A stretch of DNA of 64,000 nt from Xanthobacter oligotrophicus (GCF_008364685.1 NZ_VTTL01000002.1:402188-466187), one strand, 5' to 3'. Shown: positions 25,896-35,768, numbered from the stretch's first letter. Notes: generated by a model from the sequence alone, not told the origin. Numbers and translations: made by a program.

Positions 25896-27059
25896 ATGAG
25901 CAAGTTCATCTGTGCCCATGCCGGCGATGCCAAATGGGAAATCGCGCTGGGGTCCTGCTGGGGCCAGGTCCGCTACCAGCTTCAGGATGCCCCCAGGCCC
26001 AATCTGGGCTGGTGCTACCTCACCGACCATTACACCCAGGCGGCGGGGAACATCATGGAGGCGCTGCGCGAGCACATGCCGGGGGTCCATTGGGTGGGCA
26101 CGGTGGGCGTCGGCGTGGGGGCGGAAGGGGTGGAATATTTCGACGAGCCGGCCATGGTGCTCATGCTGGCCGATCTGCCGCCGGACTCCTTCAAGCTGTT
26201 TTCCAGCCCTCAGCCGCTGCAAACGCCCCCGGAAGGCGGCTCGAACGGCTTCGAGGCCTTCACCGCGCTGGTCCATGCGGACGGTGGCAGCCCCGACCTG
26301 CCGATCCAACTGAAGGACCTGAGCGGAAAGACCACCACCGGCTACCTGTTCGGCGGCCTGTCCTCGGCGCGGAACCAGCCCCTGTGCTTCGCCGACGAGG
26401 TGTTCCTCGGCGGCCTTTCCGGGGTGGCTTTCGGCCCAGAGGTACCGGTGCTGTCCCGGGTCACCCAGGGCTGCCAGCCCGTCGGCCCCCAGCGCACCAT
26501 CACCCGCGCCGAAGGCAATTATCTGGTGACCCTCGACAAGGACCGGGCGCTGGACTGCGTGCTGGAGGACCTGGGCCTGAGCCTCGACATCCCCGACCCG
26601 GAGCTGCGCAATGAACTGGCCCAGACCCTCGCGGGGCTGATCGCCGCCGACGAGGACGTGTCCGCGAAGCCCGGCCAGTTCGGCACCAATACCGAGGTGC
26701 GCCATCTGCTGGGTGTCGGGCGCCAGAGCGGCGTCCTGGTGGTGGCGGAGCAGATCGCGGCGGGCATGAAGCTCGCCTTCTGCAAGCGCAACGCGGAGGC
26801 GGCCAAGCATGACCTGCTGCGCATCGTCGGGGAGGTCCGGGCCCAGGCGGAGGCCGCCGGCGGCATCCGGGGCGCCCTGTACATCAGCTGTTCCGGGCGG
26901 GGCGGCCCCCATTTCGGCCACCGCAACGCGGAATTCCAGATGGTCAGCGAGGCCCTGGGCCCGGTGCCCCTGATCGGCTTCTTCGCGGGCGGGGAGATCG
27001 CCCGCCACCATCTCTACGGCTACACCGGGGTGCTGACGGTCTTTACCGGGGCGGCCTGA
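25896..27059 (+). CDS. FIST-domain sensory protein
   Basis: 387 residues from ATG 25896. The N-terminal FIST_N domain (about 25-200) shows WVGTVGVGVGAEGVEYFDEP and VLMLADLP. The C-terminal FIST_C domain (about 205-375) ends RGGPHFGHRNAEFQMV and GPVPLIGFFAGGEI, the signature of this family. FIST domains are thought to bind small ligands such as amino acids in signal transduction. There is no fused kinase or cyclase, so it may act with a separate protein. It is read in the same direction as the aldo/keto reductase 79 bases downstream. Confidence 0.85.
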   Translation: MSKFICAHAGDAKWEIALGSCWGQVRYQLQDAPRPNLGWCYLTDHYTQAAGNIMEALREHMPGVHWVGTVGVGVGAEGVEYFDEPAMVLMLADLPPDSFKLFSSPQPLQTPPEGGSNGFEAFTALVHADGGSPDLPIQLKDLSGKTTTGYLFGGLSSARNQPLCFADEVFLGGLSGVAFGPEVPVLSRVTQGCQPVGPQRTITRAEGNYLVTLDKDRALDCVLEDLGLSLDIPDPELRNELAQTLAGLIAADEDVSAKPGQFGTNTEVRHLLGVGRQSGVLVVAEQIAAGMKLAFCKRNAEAAKHDLLRIVGEVRAQAEAAGGIRGALYISCSGRGGPHFGHRNAEFQMVSEALGPVPLIGFFAGGEIARHHLYGYTGVLTVFTGAA

Positions 27060-27073
27060 GGACGGGGAGGGAA

Positions 27074-27136
27074 ATGATGAAACCACAGCGCTTTCCCGCC
27101 AGGCCGACCCCGGTTCGCACGCCCGTGGAGGCCTGA
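27074..27136 (+). CDS. Possible 20-residue small ORF between FIST and AKR genes
   Basis: ATGATG preceded by a strong ribosome site (GGGGAGGG, 27064-27071) opens a 20-codon frame, MMKPQRFPARPTPVRTPVEA, whose stop lies two bases before the aldo/keto reductase ATG. The GGAGG that serves the reductase lies inside its last codons, which would couple the two. The product is basic and proline-rich. It may be only a leader for coupled translation; no family is recognised. Confidence 0.35.
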   Translation: MMKPQRFPARPTPVRTPVEA

Positions 27137-27138
27137 GC

Positions 27139-28020
27139 ATGCCGGCTGCGGATCGAGCCTCGACGGGCAGCGGCGAAGACCCGGGCCGCATCGTCTCCGC
27201 GCGCGGGGTGGCCATGCCCCGGATCCTCTACGGCACGGCCTGGAAAAAGGAACGCACCGCCGCGCTGGTGGAACTGGCGCTGCGCTCGGGCTTTCGCGGC
27301 ATCGACACCGCCTGCCAGCCCAAGCACTACCACGAGCCGGGGGTGGGCGAGGGACTGGCGGCCGTGTTGGGATCCGGGCTCACTCGCGCGGACATCTATC
27401 TGCAAACCAAGTTCACTGCCGTCGCAGGGCAGGACCCCGACACTATCCCCTACGATCCCAAGGCCAGCCTGGGCGAGCAGGTGCGGCAATCCTTCCAGGC
27501 CTCGCTCACCAACCTGCGCACCGATTATCTCGATGGGCTGGTCCTCCATTCCCCCTATCCCGAAGACACGGATACGCTGGAGGTGTGGCGCGCCATGGAA
27601 GGCCTTTGCGAGCAAGACCGCGTCCGTCAACTGGGCATCAGCAACTGCTACGACCTGCGCCGGCTCGAAACCCTTTGCCGACAGGCTCGGATCAAGCCGG
27701 CGCTGGTCCAGAACCGCTTCTATGCCAAGACCAAATACGACCGGCGGCTTCGCGCCTTTTGCGGCAACAACGGCATTCTCTACCAGAGCTTCTGGACCTT
27801 GACTGCCAATCCCGAGGTCCTGGCCCAGCCAAGCCTCGTCGCGCTGGCCGCCAAATATGGCCGCACCCCGGCCCAGGTGTTTTTCCGCTATCTGACCCAG
27901 ATGGACATGGTCTGCCTGACCGGCACCACGTCACAGGACCACATGAGCCAGGACCTGGCCATCTTCGAGTTTCGCCTGAGCCCCGCCGAGTGCGAGACCC
28001 TGGACGCCCTGCTGCACTGA
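27139..28020 (+). CDS. Aldo/keto reductase
   Basis: 293 residues with the AKR catalytic tetrad: Asp56 (GIDTA), Tyr64 (PKHYHE), Lys91 (LQTKFT) and His137 (LVLHSPY). Later segments LGISNCYDL, VQNRFYA and the C-terminal NADPH-binding part (LTGTTSQDHM) complete the TIM barrel. It reduces aldehydes or ketones with NADPH. Substrate unknown; the closeness to methanol oxidation genes does not by itself imply formaldehyde as substrate. Confidence 0.88.
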   Translation: MPAADRASTGSGEDPGRIVSARGVAMPRILYGTAWKKERTAALVELALRSGFRGIDTACQPKHYHEPGVGEGLAAVLGSGLTRADIYLQTKFTAVAGQDPDTIPYDPKASLGEQVRQSFQASLTNLRTDYLDGLVLHSPYPEDTDTLEVWRAMEGLCEQDRVRQLGISNCYDLRRLETLCRQARIKPALVQNRFYAKTKYDRRLRAFCGNNGILYQSFWTLTANPEVLAQPSLVALAAKYGRTPAQVFFRYLTQMDMVCLTGTTSQDHMSQDLAIFEFRLSPAECETLDALLH

Positions 28021-28062
28021 TCCCGGCGGAGGCCATGGGGGAGCCTGTCGCCCGAAGGGCGC

Positions 28063-28398
28063 CTACCGCCCGCGCTGGTCCCAGGAGCCGCCCATGGTCT
28101 GGACGAGGTGGATATAGTCGAACACGTCGCTCAGCATGAAGTGGCGGTTCTCGACGGTTGTCATGTGCGCGACCGTATGCGGGTCCCCTTCGAGATAGCG
28201 GAAGGCGGTGGTGCGGAACTGCTCGGGCAGGCTGAGATTGAACGCAGAGGGCTGGGTGAGCATGCGGCAGATCTGATCGAACAGCAGCCGGAACCGCTCG
28301 TCCTCGGGGTCCATGTAGACATCCCCGAAGTCTTCCTTGTACCGGCTGAAAAGGGCGAGGTAATCGCCACTGTCAGGCTTGCTCTGCATGGAGCCCAT
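28063..28398 (-). CDS. Hypothetical protein, acidic/aromatic, 111 aa
   Basis: Starts at ATG 28398 (AGGGA eight bases upstream); an ATG at 28389 is also possible. The sequence is well ordered and protein-like (YKEDFGDVYMDPEDERFRLL, FRYLEGDPHTVAHMT, DVFDYIHLVQTMGG) with no signal peptide or membrane segment. No family recognised. It converges on the aldo/keto reductase, with the next small gene divergent upstream. Confidence 0.65.
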   Translation of the reverse strand: MGSMQSKPDSGDYLALFSRYKEDFGDVYMDPEDERFRLLFDQICRMLTQPSAFNLSLPEQFRTTAFRYLEGDPHTVAHMTTVENRHFMLSDVFDYIHLVQTMGGSWDQRGR

Positions 28399-28520
28399 CC
28401 GTGTGTCCCTGCCGCGTAATGGCGCGGCAATCAAAAACAATGCCACCGTGTAGCAACCCGTCGATCAGGTCAGAAAGTGCAGTACGGAACGCAGGATATC
28501 CTCATGGGGCAAAGGGAGGC

Positions 28521-28811
28521 ATGGCAATGATCGAGGTGCGGCAGAGCGCCGGCGGGGATCCCTTGAAATTCGCGGTGGCGGTGCGCGACGACAAGGGGGA
28601 GACCCACCACGTGGTCACCATGGCGCCGGCCACCTATCAAGAGCTGACGGCGGGCGCGTATAGCCCGGCCAAATGTATCGAGGCCGCATTCCGTTTCCTG
28701 CTGGACCGGGAGGCGAAGGAGCAGATCCTCGGACGCTTCGATATGGCGGTCATCCCGCATTACTATCCGGAATTCGAGCGGAGTTTCCCCGATTACTTGT
28801 CGCAGGCGTGA
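28521..28811 (+). CDS. Hypothetical protein, 96 aa
   Basis: ATG 28521 follows AAGGGAGG. The product begins with a strand-rich half (MIEVRQSAGGDPLKFAVAV, THHVVTMAPATYQEL) and ends in a helical half (CIEAAFRFLLDREAKEQIL, FDMAVIPHYYPEFERSFPDY). Soluble, no known motif. It ends 13 bases from the end of the convergent mxaX gene. It diverges from the 111-aa gene, so the pair share the 28399-28520 promoter region. Function unknown. Confidence 0.7.
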   Translation: MAMIEVRQSAGGDPLKFAVAVRDDKGETHHVVTMAPATYQELTAGAYSPAKCIEAAFRFLLDREAKEQILGRFDMAVIPHYYPEFERSFPDYLSQA

Positions 28812-28824
28812 CGGCTGCCGCCCT

Positions 28825-29475
28825 TTACGCCACGCGCCCGCCCGGGGAGCCGGCCAGATACTGGATGGCGCGGTGGATCAGCTCGGCGAGGTTGCTGGCC
28901 CCGAGCTTGGCTTTGAGCTGGGAGCAGGTGTTGGCCACCGTCTTGTAGCTCACCCCCAGGTCGTCGGCGATCTGCCCATAGGCCTTGCCTTCCGCCAGCA
29001 AGGCGAGGACCTGCAGCTCGCGCGGGGTGAGGTCCGCCATGGATCCCGGCCGGCCGCGGGTGGCCAGCAGCGCCACCTCCATGGCCAGGCCGTGGCTGAT
29101 ATAGGGCTGGCCGCGGCGCACCTTGTCGAACGCCTCCAGAAGGTCGGCGACGGACGTGTCCTTCAGCAGATAGCCGGTGGCCCCGACCTCCAGCGCCCGG
29201 CTGGCGATCACCGGATCGGCATGCATGCTGAACACGAGGATGGGCATGCGCGCCGCTTGCGCCCGCAGCCGCCGCACCAGGGCGAGCCCGGCAAGGCCGC
29301 TGCCGTTCAAGGCGAGGTCCACGATCACCATGTCCGGCCGCTGGCGCCGGAACAGCCGATAGCCGGCAAGGGCGCTGCTCGCCTCCAGAAGTTCGCAGAT
29401 CCCCGCATCCTCCAGAATGTAGCGGCACCCCTGGAGGATGATGGGATGGTCGTCGATCAGCAGAACCCTGGTCAT
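28825..29475 (-). CDS. mxaX: NarL/LuxR-type response regulator of methanol oxidation
   Basis: 216 residues. Receiver domain: LLIDDHP (acidic pair Asp8-Asp9), phosphoacceptor Asp53 in MVIVDLAL, and LLKDTS with the conserved Lys. LuxR-type DNA-binding domain (about 148-205): LTPRELQVLALLAEGKAYGQI, SYKTVANT. Its start overlaps the kinase stop by four bases. In Paracoccus and relatives MxaX with kinase MxaY activates mxaF. The same three genes lie here divergent to mxaF, which supports the name. Confidence 0.86.
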   Translation of the reverse strand: MTRVLLIDDHPIILQGCRYILEDAGICELLEASSALAGYRLFRRQRPDMVIVDLALNGSGLAGLALVRRLRAQAARMPILVFSMHADPVIASRALEVGATGYLLKDTSVADLLEAFDKVRRGQPYISHGLAMEVALLATRGRPGSMADLTPRELQVLALLAEGKAYGQIADDLGVSYKTVANTCSQLKAKLGASNLAELIHRAIQYLAGSPGGRVA

Positions 29476-30977
29476 GTCCGCGAACGCTCCAGATTGGCAG
29501 GCGGCCGGTCCCCGGCAACGGGGATCTCCACCACGAGGCATGCGCCGCCCGTTGGCGAGGCCAGGAGGCGGCAATGGCCGCCCAGCGCACGCACGCGCTC
29601 GCGCATGCCGGTGAGACCGAGCCCCTCGGCCACGGTGGCCGGCGGGCCGCAGCCGTCGTCCGTCACCACGAGGCGAAGGCGCGGCGCGGCCAAGTCCTCC
29701 TCCGACTGCGTCTGCGTCAGCGCCACGTGTACGGTGCGTGCGTCGCCGTGCCTGAGGGCGTTGGTGACGGCCTCCTGGACGCAGCGATAGAGCGTCGCGT
29801 CGTGGGCGGGACCATAATGGTCGGCGAGCCGTCCGGGCTCGAACAGGAAGCGGCGCGCGCCATCGTGCTGCCGGAAGTCGGCAAGGAGGTTCGACAGCAC
29901 GTCGCACAGCGCCACGTGCTCCAGGGCCGCGGGACGGATCTTGCGCAGGAGACGCCGGTTGGCGAGCTGCATCCGCTCCACGATGCCAACAAGGGCCGAG
30001 GTTCGCGCCGCGATGCGTCCGGCGACCTCCGGCGGCGCGGCCGCGGCAAGGTTCTGCAGGGACTGGGCGCTGGCCTTGAGGCCGAACATCAGCGGCCCCA
30101 GCTCATCGTGCAGTTCACGGGACAGCTGCCGCCGCTCGTCCTCCTGCAGGCTCACGAGGCGGGCATTGAGGCAGGCATTGTCCTCGCGCGCTGCATCCAG
30201 GGCTGCGGCAAGGGCGTTGAAGCGCTCCGCCACTTCCGCCAGCTCGCGGGTGCGCGGCAGGTCCACCCGACAGGAGAAGCGGTTCTGTTCCAGTTCGCCG
30301 AGCGCGCTGCGGAATTGCCCGAGGTCGGAGCGCACTCGGCCCAGCGCGAGCGAGAGCGCAAGCAGGATGGCCGCGTTCACCGCGATGGCGACGACGGCGA
30401 AGTCGGTCACGTCCTCCCAGACTTCGTCCACCTCGTCGTCTGGCACGCCGGCGACACGCACACGGGAGAAAGGCATGCCGTTGGCTTGCACCTCGATATC
30501 CCGCGCCACCTCGCTCACGCCCACGAGGCGGGCGAACCACGCGGGCGCGCCGCCCTCGGCGTCCTTCTGCTCCGCAGACTGAGGCGGCTCAAGCAGGATG
30601 GGGCACCCCTGCGCGTCTTCGATGACGATACGAACATGGCGCAGGTGCCGCAGGTGGAGCGGCCAGCCCGCCACTTCCCCGGCTGTGGAGGCCGCGCCCC
30701 CGGGCGCCTCGGCCATCCGCTCGGCGCTCTCGCGCACCATGCGCTCGGCCATCTCGACGGAGGCCGTCATCTCCCGCGCGGCCGCCACCCGCGCATTGTG
30801 GATCACCACCGCGCCGGCCACCACGGCCGCGGCGGCATTGATGGCGAGAACGACGCCGAGGACCCGGACCCGCAACGAAGCCCGCCGTCCCACAGCCGCC
30901 GAAGGCTGCGCCCGTGGCCCTTCGCTCGACGCGGGCCGGGGCTGGAGCGAGGATGGCAGGGCACCGGGCAGGCTCAT
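29472..30977 (-). CDS. mxaY: Sensor histidine kinase (HisKA_3) of methanol oxidation
   Basis: 501 residues. Membrane segments at about 38-60 and 193-213 flank a periplasmic sensor part (about 61-192). A HAMP-like linker follows (to about 268), then the dimerisation/phosphoacceptor helix ERRQLSRELHDELGP with His290. The HATPase domain has CVQEAVTNALRHG, VVTDDGCG and GLGLTGMRERV. It would phosphorylate the adjacent response regulator. The inducing signal of MxaY proteins is not settled; methanol or a product of its oxidation is assumed. Overlaps both neighbours by four bases. Confidence 0.86.
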   Translation of the reverse strand: MSLPGALPSSLQPRPASSEGPRAQPSAAVGRRASLRVRVLGVVLAINAAAAVVAGAVVIHNARVAAAREMTASVEMAERMVRESAERMAEAPGGAASTAGEVAGWPLHLRHLRHVRIVIEDAQGCPILLEPPQSAEQKDAEGGAPAWFARLVGVSEVARDIEVQANGMPFSRVRVAGVPDDEVDEVWEDVTDFAVVAIAVNAAILLALSLALGRVRSDLGQFRSALGELEQNRFSCRVDLPRTRELAEVAERFNALAAALDAAREDNACLNARLVSLQEDERRQLSRELHDELGPLMFGLKASAQSLQNLAAAAPPEVAGRIAARTSALVGIVERMQLANRRLLRKIRPAALEHVALCDVLSNLLADFRQHDGARRFLFEPGRLADHYGPAHDATLYRCVQEAVTNALRHGDARTVHVALTQTQSEEDLAAPRLRLVVTDDGCGPPATVAEGLGLTGMRERVRALGGHCRLLASPTGGACLVVEIPVAGDRPPANLERSRT

Positions 30978-31552
30978 GGCTTGGGGCTCCCCTGCCCGGC
31001 CCGGGCCAGCGCCTCCAGCGCGGCGCCGCGGCCAAGCCCCGATGCCCTGAGATTGTAATAATGCTGGCAGAGGTCGCCGAAGCCCGAACGCCTGCCGGGG
31101 CGTGCGTCTTCGCGGGCGAGGCGGATGAAGTCTTCCAACAGCTCCTGCGGCGGTTCCGTCACCGCCTTGTCGGCGAGCATGCGCTGGAGCTGCGCGGTGC
31201 GGTTGGCCAGCATGCGCGGGGTTTCGTCGAACAGCGCGTCAGCTTCCTTCAGCAGCGCCGCCATGCGGGCGGGATCCGCGGGCGGGCTGGAGCGGGCGGC
31301 GAGCCAGATCTCGGGCGGCACCGCATCGGCCCGCTCCAGCCAGTCGCGCGCGGGACTGGCTTGGGCCGGCGAAGCCGCCGGACCGGATGCTCCGGCCGCG
31401 GTTTCGACGGTGGCCGCAGGCTTGCGCGCGGCCACCTCGTCCTCCCCGCAAGCGGCAAGCACGGCAAGGCATGGCCCGAGGAGCAACGCGACGCCGCGCA
31501 CACGCTCCCCTCGCGATGCCGGACGGCGCCCCACACCTTGACCCGCGCGCAT
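30974..31552 (-). CDS. mxaZ: Putative lipoprotein, first gene of the mxaZYX operon
   Basis: 192 residues from ATG 31552 (other in-frame starts up to 31669 exist). An Arg-rich N-terminus, hydrophobic core and lipobox LAAC at about 33-36 predict an outer- or inner-membrane lipoprotein. An Ala/Pro-rich linker (about 40-70) precedes a helical domain (ADAVPPEIWLAARS, EADALFDETPRMLANRTAQL, DLCQHYYNLRASGLGRG). The small gene beside mxaYX in Paracoccus is mxaZ, of unknown role; the name here rests on position. A link to the MxaY sensor domain is possible. Confidence 0.6.
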   Translation of the reverse strand: MRAGQGVGRRPASRGERVRGVALLLGPCLAVLAACGEDEVAARKPAATVETAAGASGPAASPAQASPARDWLERADAVPPEIWLAARSSPPADPARMAALLKEADALFDETPRMLANRTAQLQRMLADKAVTEPPQELLEDFIRLAREDARPGRRSGFGDLCQHYYNLRASGLGRGAALEALARAGQGSPKP

Positions 31553-32178
31553 TCTGCGCCCTGAGAAAACTCTTATGATCTTTTGCATATGGAGATCTGA
31601 ACTCTCGTCGCGCCGATTATACGTCACGACATCTAGCCCAGAACCTGAAATCCGAGCCCCGGCCCGCATCTCCGCCCCTCCTACCCCAAAACATAATTTA
31701 TTGTTTTATATCATAATATTAGAACTACAACCCGACAGATATTGCCAAATCTTCCCGGATCATATTGCACAAATACCGCGAGACAACAGCCCGCGGAAGT
31801 CGTCATCTGCATGAACCAAAAGCAAATATCTAATAAAAAAATAAGAATTACGGCATTCAGGTCGCTATCGGAGGACGACCGGCACCACCCGTTTTGATCA
31901 TACCCTGATCACCGACGCGCGGGCGCGCGCGCCTTTTTGCCAGCTGCCATCGTGCGGCGGGCGAAGGCCACGCCCGACGGGGCCTTCCCGTCGGCCGCCC
32001 GACGCACGCCGGCCAGCCCCCATCGGGGCGGCGCGGCGGCCGGCGCCGGGACCCCCAATGAGAGCGGGAACACCGCTCCGAAGGTGCGCGCGAACGTGCG
32101 CCACCTCGGCGAAAGGGTCCGCCGAACCTCGTCCAAGACCAAGGACTTGAACGTGAGGAAACCCCGAGGAAGCGCCAA
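31553..32178. promoter_or_regulatory. AT-rich divergent regulatory region between mxaZYX and mxaF
   Basis: The stretch 31570-31870 is strikingly AT-rich for this genome (for example ATAATTTATTGTTTTATATC near 31690) and includes an inverted repeat AAAACA-N8-TGTTTT at about 31687-31706. It then returns to high GC up to the mxaF ribosome site GAGGA just before 32179. It must hold the promoters of both operons and probably MxaX sites, but I cannot assign a -35/-10 pair with confidence. No gene is seen; a frame open across the GC-rich half looks spurious. Confidence 0.6.
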
Positions 32179-34065
32179 ATGACAAGACTGTTCTCTTCCG
32201 TGTCCCTGTGTGCCGTGACGCTCGCCCTGGCGGCGGGGTCCGCCGCCGTGTCCATGCCGGCGCGCGCCAACGACAAGCTCGTCGAACTCGCCAAGAGCGA
32301 CGACAACTGGCCCATGACGGGCAAGAATTACGACGCCAACAACTTCAGCCCGCAAAAGCAGATCAACAAGCAGAACGTCAAGGACCTGAAGGCATCCTGG
32401 TCGTTTTCCACCGGCGTGCTGTCGGGCCACGAGGGCACGCCCCTCGTGGTGAACAATGTGATGTATATTCACTCGCCCTTCCCCAACACCACCTTCGCCG
32501 TCGGCCTGGATGATCCCGGCCGTATCCTGTGGCAGCACAAGCCCAAGCAGAACCCCACCGCCCGCTCGGTGGCATGCTGCGACGTGGTGAACCGCGGCCT
32601 TGCCTACTGGCCCGGCGACGGCAAGACGCCGCCCCTCATCCTCAAGACCCAGCTCGACGGCCACATCGTGGCGCTGAAGGCGGACACCGGCGAGGAGTTC
32701 TGGAAGCTCGAGAATTCCGACATCAAGGTGGGCTCGACCCTCACCATCGCGCCCTATGTGGTGAAGGACACGGTGCTGGTGGGCTCCTCGGGCGCCGAGC
32801 TGGGCGTGCGCGGCTACGTCACCGCCTACGACGTGCGCAGCGGCGCCCAGAAGTGGCGCGCCTATGCCACCGGCCCCGACGACCAGGTGAAGCTCGCCAA
32901 CGACTTCAACAAGGCCAACCCGCACTACGGCCAGAAGGGCCTCGGCACCCAGACCTGGGAGGGCGATGCCTGGAAGATCGGAGGCGGCACCAACTGGGGT
33001 TGGTACGCCTTCGATCCGACCACCAACATGGTCTATTACGGCTCCGGCAACCCGGCACCGTGGAACGAGACCATGCGTCCCGGCGACAATAAGTGGACCA
33101 TGACCATCTGGGGCCGCGACATCGACACTGGTGAAGCGAAATTCGGCTACCAGAAGACGCCTCACGACGAATGGGACTACGCCGGCGTCAACGTGATGAT
33201 GCTGTCCGAGCAGAAGGACCAGACGGGCAAGATGCGCAAGCTTCTGACCCATCCGGACCGCAACGGCATCGTCTACACCCTCGACCGCACCGACGGCACC
33301 CTCATCTCCGCCGACAAGATCGACGATACGGTGAACTGGGTGAAGCAGGTGGACATCAAGACCGGACTGCCGCGCCGCGATCCGGAATTCGGCACGCGCA
33401 TGGATCATGTGGGTCGCGACATCTGTCCCTCGGCCATGGGCTACCACAACCAGGGCCACGACAGCTACGACCCCGAGCGCAAGTCGTTCTTCATGGGCAT
33501 CAACCACATCTGCATGGATTGGGAGCCCTTCATGCTGCCCTACCGGGCGGGCCAGTTCTTCGTCGGTGCGACGCTGAACATGTATCCCGGCCCCAAGGGC
33601 GACCGCCAGAAGGTGCTCGGCCTCGGCCAGGTGAAGGCCTATGACGCCATCAACAACAAGTTCAAGTGGGAGGTGATGGAGCGTTTCGCGGCCTGGGGCG
33701 GCACGCTTGCCACCGCTGGCGGCGTGATGTTCTACGGAACGCTGGACGGCTTCATCAAGGCCCGCGACAGCGACACCGGCCAGTTGCTCTGGAAGTTCAA
33801 GCTGCCGTCCGGCGTCATTGGTCATCCCATGACCTATACCCACAAGGGCGTGCAGTATGTCGCCATCTACTACGGCGTCGGCGGCTGGCCGGGCGTGGGC
33901 CTGGTGTTCGACCTGAACGACCCCACCGCCGGCCTCGGCGCCGTGGGCGCCTTCAAGCAGCTTCAGCACTACACCCAGCAGGGTGGCGGCGTGATGGTCT
34001 TCTCCCTCGACGGGAAGGGCCCCTACGACGATCCGAACGTGGGCGAATACGGCTCGGGCGGCTGA
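32179..34065 (+). CDS. mxaF: Methanol dehydrogenase large subunit, calcium/PQQ type
   Basis: 628 residues. The signal peptide is 1-30 (PARA|ND), so residue n minus 30 gives the mature numbering of characterised MxaF. Adjacent cysteines Cys133-Cys134 (mature 103-104) form the ring over PQQ. Glu207 and Asn291 (mature 177, 261) are Ca ligands. Asp333 (mature 303) in DEWDYAGVN is the catalytic base. Position 335 is Ala, whereas the lanthanide enzyme XoxF has Asp there, so this is MxaF. Tryptophan-docking propeller repeats run throughout. It oxidises methanol to formaldehyde in the periplasm and passes electrons to MxaG. First gene of the operon. Confidence 0.98.
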   Translation: MTRLFSSVSLCAVTLALAAGSAAVSMPARANDKLVELAKSDDNWPMTGKNYDANNFSPQKQINKQNVKDLKASWSFSTGVLSGHEGTPLVVNNVMYIHSPFPNTTFAVGLDDPGRILWQHKPKQNPTARSVACCDVVNRGLAYWPGDGKTPPLILKTQLDGHIVALKADTGEEFWKLENSDIKVGSTLTIAPYVVKDTVLVGSSGAELGVRGYVTAYDVRSGAQKWRAYATGPDDQVKLANDFNKANPHYGQKGLGTQTWEGDAWKIGGGTNWGWYAFDPTTNMVYYGSGNPAPWNETMRPGDNKWTMTIWGRDIDTGEAKFGYQKTPHDEWDYAGVNVMMLSEQKDQTGKMRKLLTHPDRNGIVYTLDRTDGTLISADKIDDTVNWVKQVDIKTGLPRRDPEFGTRMDHVGRDICPSAMGYHNQGHDSYDPERKSFFMGINHICMDWEPFMLPYRAGQFFVGATLNMYPGPKGDRQKVLGLGQVKAYDAINNKFKWEVMERFAAWGGTLATAGGVMFYGTLDGFIKARDSDTGQLLWKFKLPSGVIGHPMTYTHKGVQYVAIYYGVGGWPGVGLVFDLNDPTAGLGAVGAFKQLQHYTQQGGGVMVFSLDGKGPYDDPNVGEYGSGG

Positions 34066-34189
34066 TCGCCCGCAAGCCTTGGGGCGGATGACCTCCGACA
34101 CCGCCCCCGCCGGGCGCCGCCATGCCCTGCGGCGACCGGCTCCTTCCCGCATCACCCGCAGGCGCGGGCCTTCCCATCGGGAGCGCAGC

Positions 34190-35116
34190 ATGACCCATTC
34201 CGCACCCACCGCCCGCCGTTTCCTCTTCGCCGGCCTGCTCCTGTCGCTCGGCGCGGTGCCGGCCGCGGCCCAGTCGCCCGCGGCACCGGCGCCCCAGGCA
34301 AAGGCGCAGGACACCGCCAAAGCCGCCGCCCCCGCCGATCCCGGTGTGCTGCGCGTGTGCGCCTCGGAGGTGGAAGCGCCCTTCTCGCAGAAGGAGGGCA
34401 AGCCGGGCGAAAAAGCCGGCTTCGAGAACCGCATCGCCGAGGTGCTCGCCACCGCCATGGGGCGCAAGGTCCAGTTCGTCTGGACCGCCAAGCCGGCGAT
34501 CTACCAGGTGCGCGACCAGCTCGATCCCAAGTTCTGCGACGTGGTGATGGGCGTCGATACCGGGGATGCGCGCCTGCTCACCTCCAAGCCCTATTACCGC
34601 ACGTCCTACGTGCTGGTGACCCGCGCCGACCGCAACATCACCGCCACCGACTGGCAGGACCCGCAGGTCAAGGCGCTGGGCGGCCACTTCGCCATCCGCT
34701 TCTATTCCCCCGGCGAGACCATGCTGAAGCGGCTCGGCAAATATGAGGACAATGCGGCCTATCTCTACGGGCTCGTGAACTTCAAGTCGCCACGCAACCA
34801 GTATGTGCAGATCCCCGGCGACCGCATCGTCTCCGAGGTGGCGAGCGGGGAAGCCGAGATCGCCTTCGCTTTTGCGCCGGAAGTCGCGCGCTATGTGAAG
34901 GCCTCGCAGGTGCCCCTGCGCATGTCGCTGGCCGGAACCTCCATCACCCGCTTCGACGGCACGGACGTGCCGCTGCACTACGACCAGTCGGTGGGCGTGC
35001 GGCGCGACGATGCCGCCCTGCTCGCGCAGATCGACGCGGCGCTGGTGAAGGCCCGGCCACAGATCGACGAGATCCTCGTCGAGGAAGGCATTCCCCTCCT
35101 CAAGCCCAACAGCTGA
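34190..35116 (+). CDS. mxaJ: Periplasmic binding-protein-like factor MxaJ
   Basis: 308 residues, starting at ATG 34190 behind CGGGAG. A signal peptide of about 28 residues ends in AAAQ, followed by an Ala/Pro linker and a type II periplasmic-binding fold ([56 protein letters not shown]). Recent work on related proteins indicates a role in dehydrogenase maturation or assembly rather than transport. The order F-J-G-I is the standard one. Its 124-base separation from mxaF is larger than the later gaps. Confidence 0.95.
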   Translation: MTHSAPTARRFLFAGLLLSLGAVPAAAQSPAAPAPQAKAQDTAKAAAPADPGVLRVCASEVEAPFSQKEGKPGEKAGFENRIAEVLATAMGRKVQFVWTAKPAIYQVRDQLDPKFCDVVMGVDTGDARLLTSKPYYRTSYVLVTRADRNITATDWQDPQVKALGGHFAIRFYSPGETMLKRLGKYEDNAAYLYGLVNFKSPRNQYVQIPGDRIVSEVASGEAEIAFAFAPEVARYVKASQVPLRMSLAGTSITRFDGTDVPLHYDQSVGVRRDDAALLAQIDAALVKARPQIDEILVEEGIPLLKPNS

Positions 35117-35165
35117 GCCACGCGCCCCCGCGCTTATTGTTGAACGCACATTCCGGCAGGTCCTG

Positions 35166-35768
35166 ATGCTCAAGAGTTTCCGATCGCGCGCCCTGAAGGG
35201 CCTCGTCGCCATTGCCCTCGCCTCCGGCTTCACGCTCGCGGCCCATGCGGCGCTGACCTTCACGAACACTGTAACGGGCCAGCCGCTCGACCTGTCGGAG
35301 GCGATGGAGGAGGGCCGCGACACCGAGGCGGTGAAGAAATTCCTCGCCACCGGCGTCAACCTCTACATGGAAAATCCCACCTGCCTCGCCAGGGGCAAGG
35401 ACCTGTTCACCTCCATGTGCTCGGGCTGCCACGGCCACTACGGCGAGGGCAAGATCGGCCCCGGTCTCAACGACAGCTATTGGACCTACCCGAAGAACAT
35501 GACCGACCAGGGCCTGTTCGAGACCATCTTCGGCGGCGCGCAGGGACAGATGGGGCCCATGTACGGCGCCCTCACCCTGGACGACATGCTGCTGGTGATG
35601 GCCTGGGTGCGCCACATCTACAAGGACGACCCGAACGATGCGGTGTGGCTGACGCCGGCCCAGCGCGCCGCCTTCAAGCCGTTCAGCGAGAAGGAGGATC
35701 ACACGCCGCCTGTGGAGCAGGCGCCGGTGTGCAAGGTGTCGACCGCCAGTGCGGCCGGCCTGAAGTGA
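35166..35768 (+). CDS. mxaG: Cytochrome cL, electron acceptor of methanol dehydrogenase
   Basis: 200 residues with a signal peptide (about 1-28, ending AAHA). Haem c motif CSGCH at 85-89; the sixth ligand is probably Met129 in [10 protein letters not shown]. The unusually long acidic N-terminal extension and C-terminal tail ([15 protein letters not shown]) are typical of cytochrome cL. It receives electrons from PQQ in MxaFI and passes them to a class I cytochrome c. Confidence 0.97.
   Translation: MLKSFRSRALKGLVAIALASGFTLAAHAALTFTNTVTGQPLDLSEAMEEGRDTEAVKKFLATGVNLYMENPTCLARGKDLFTSMCSGCHGHYGEGKIGPGLNDSYWTYPKNMTDQGLFETIFGGAQGQMGPMYGALTLDDMLLVMAWVRHIYKDDPNDAVWLTPAQRAAFKPFSEKEDHTPPVEQAPVCKVSTASAAGLK

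Noticed and set aside
25443..27215. A 590-codon minus-strand frame opposite the FIST gene
   Set aside because: No recognisable domain, and it runs over both intergenic DNA and a well-supported plus-strand gene.
32179..34065. Calling the large dehydrogenase XoxF (lanthanide type)
   Set aside because: The diagnostic Asp two residues after the catalytic Asp is Ala here (DYAGVN), and mxaI and the mxaACKL maturation genes are present.
31909..34491. An 860-codon open frame on the minus strand opposite mxaF and mxaJ
   Set aside because: It is the mirror of strongly biased codons in mxaF, rich in His/Val/Gly/Ala with no domain; mxaF is certain on the other strand.
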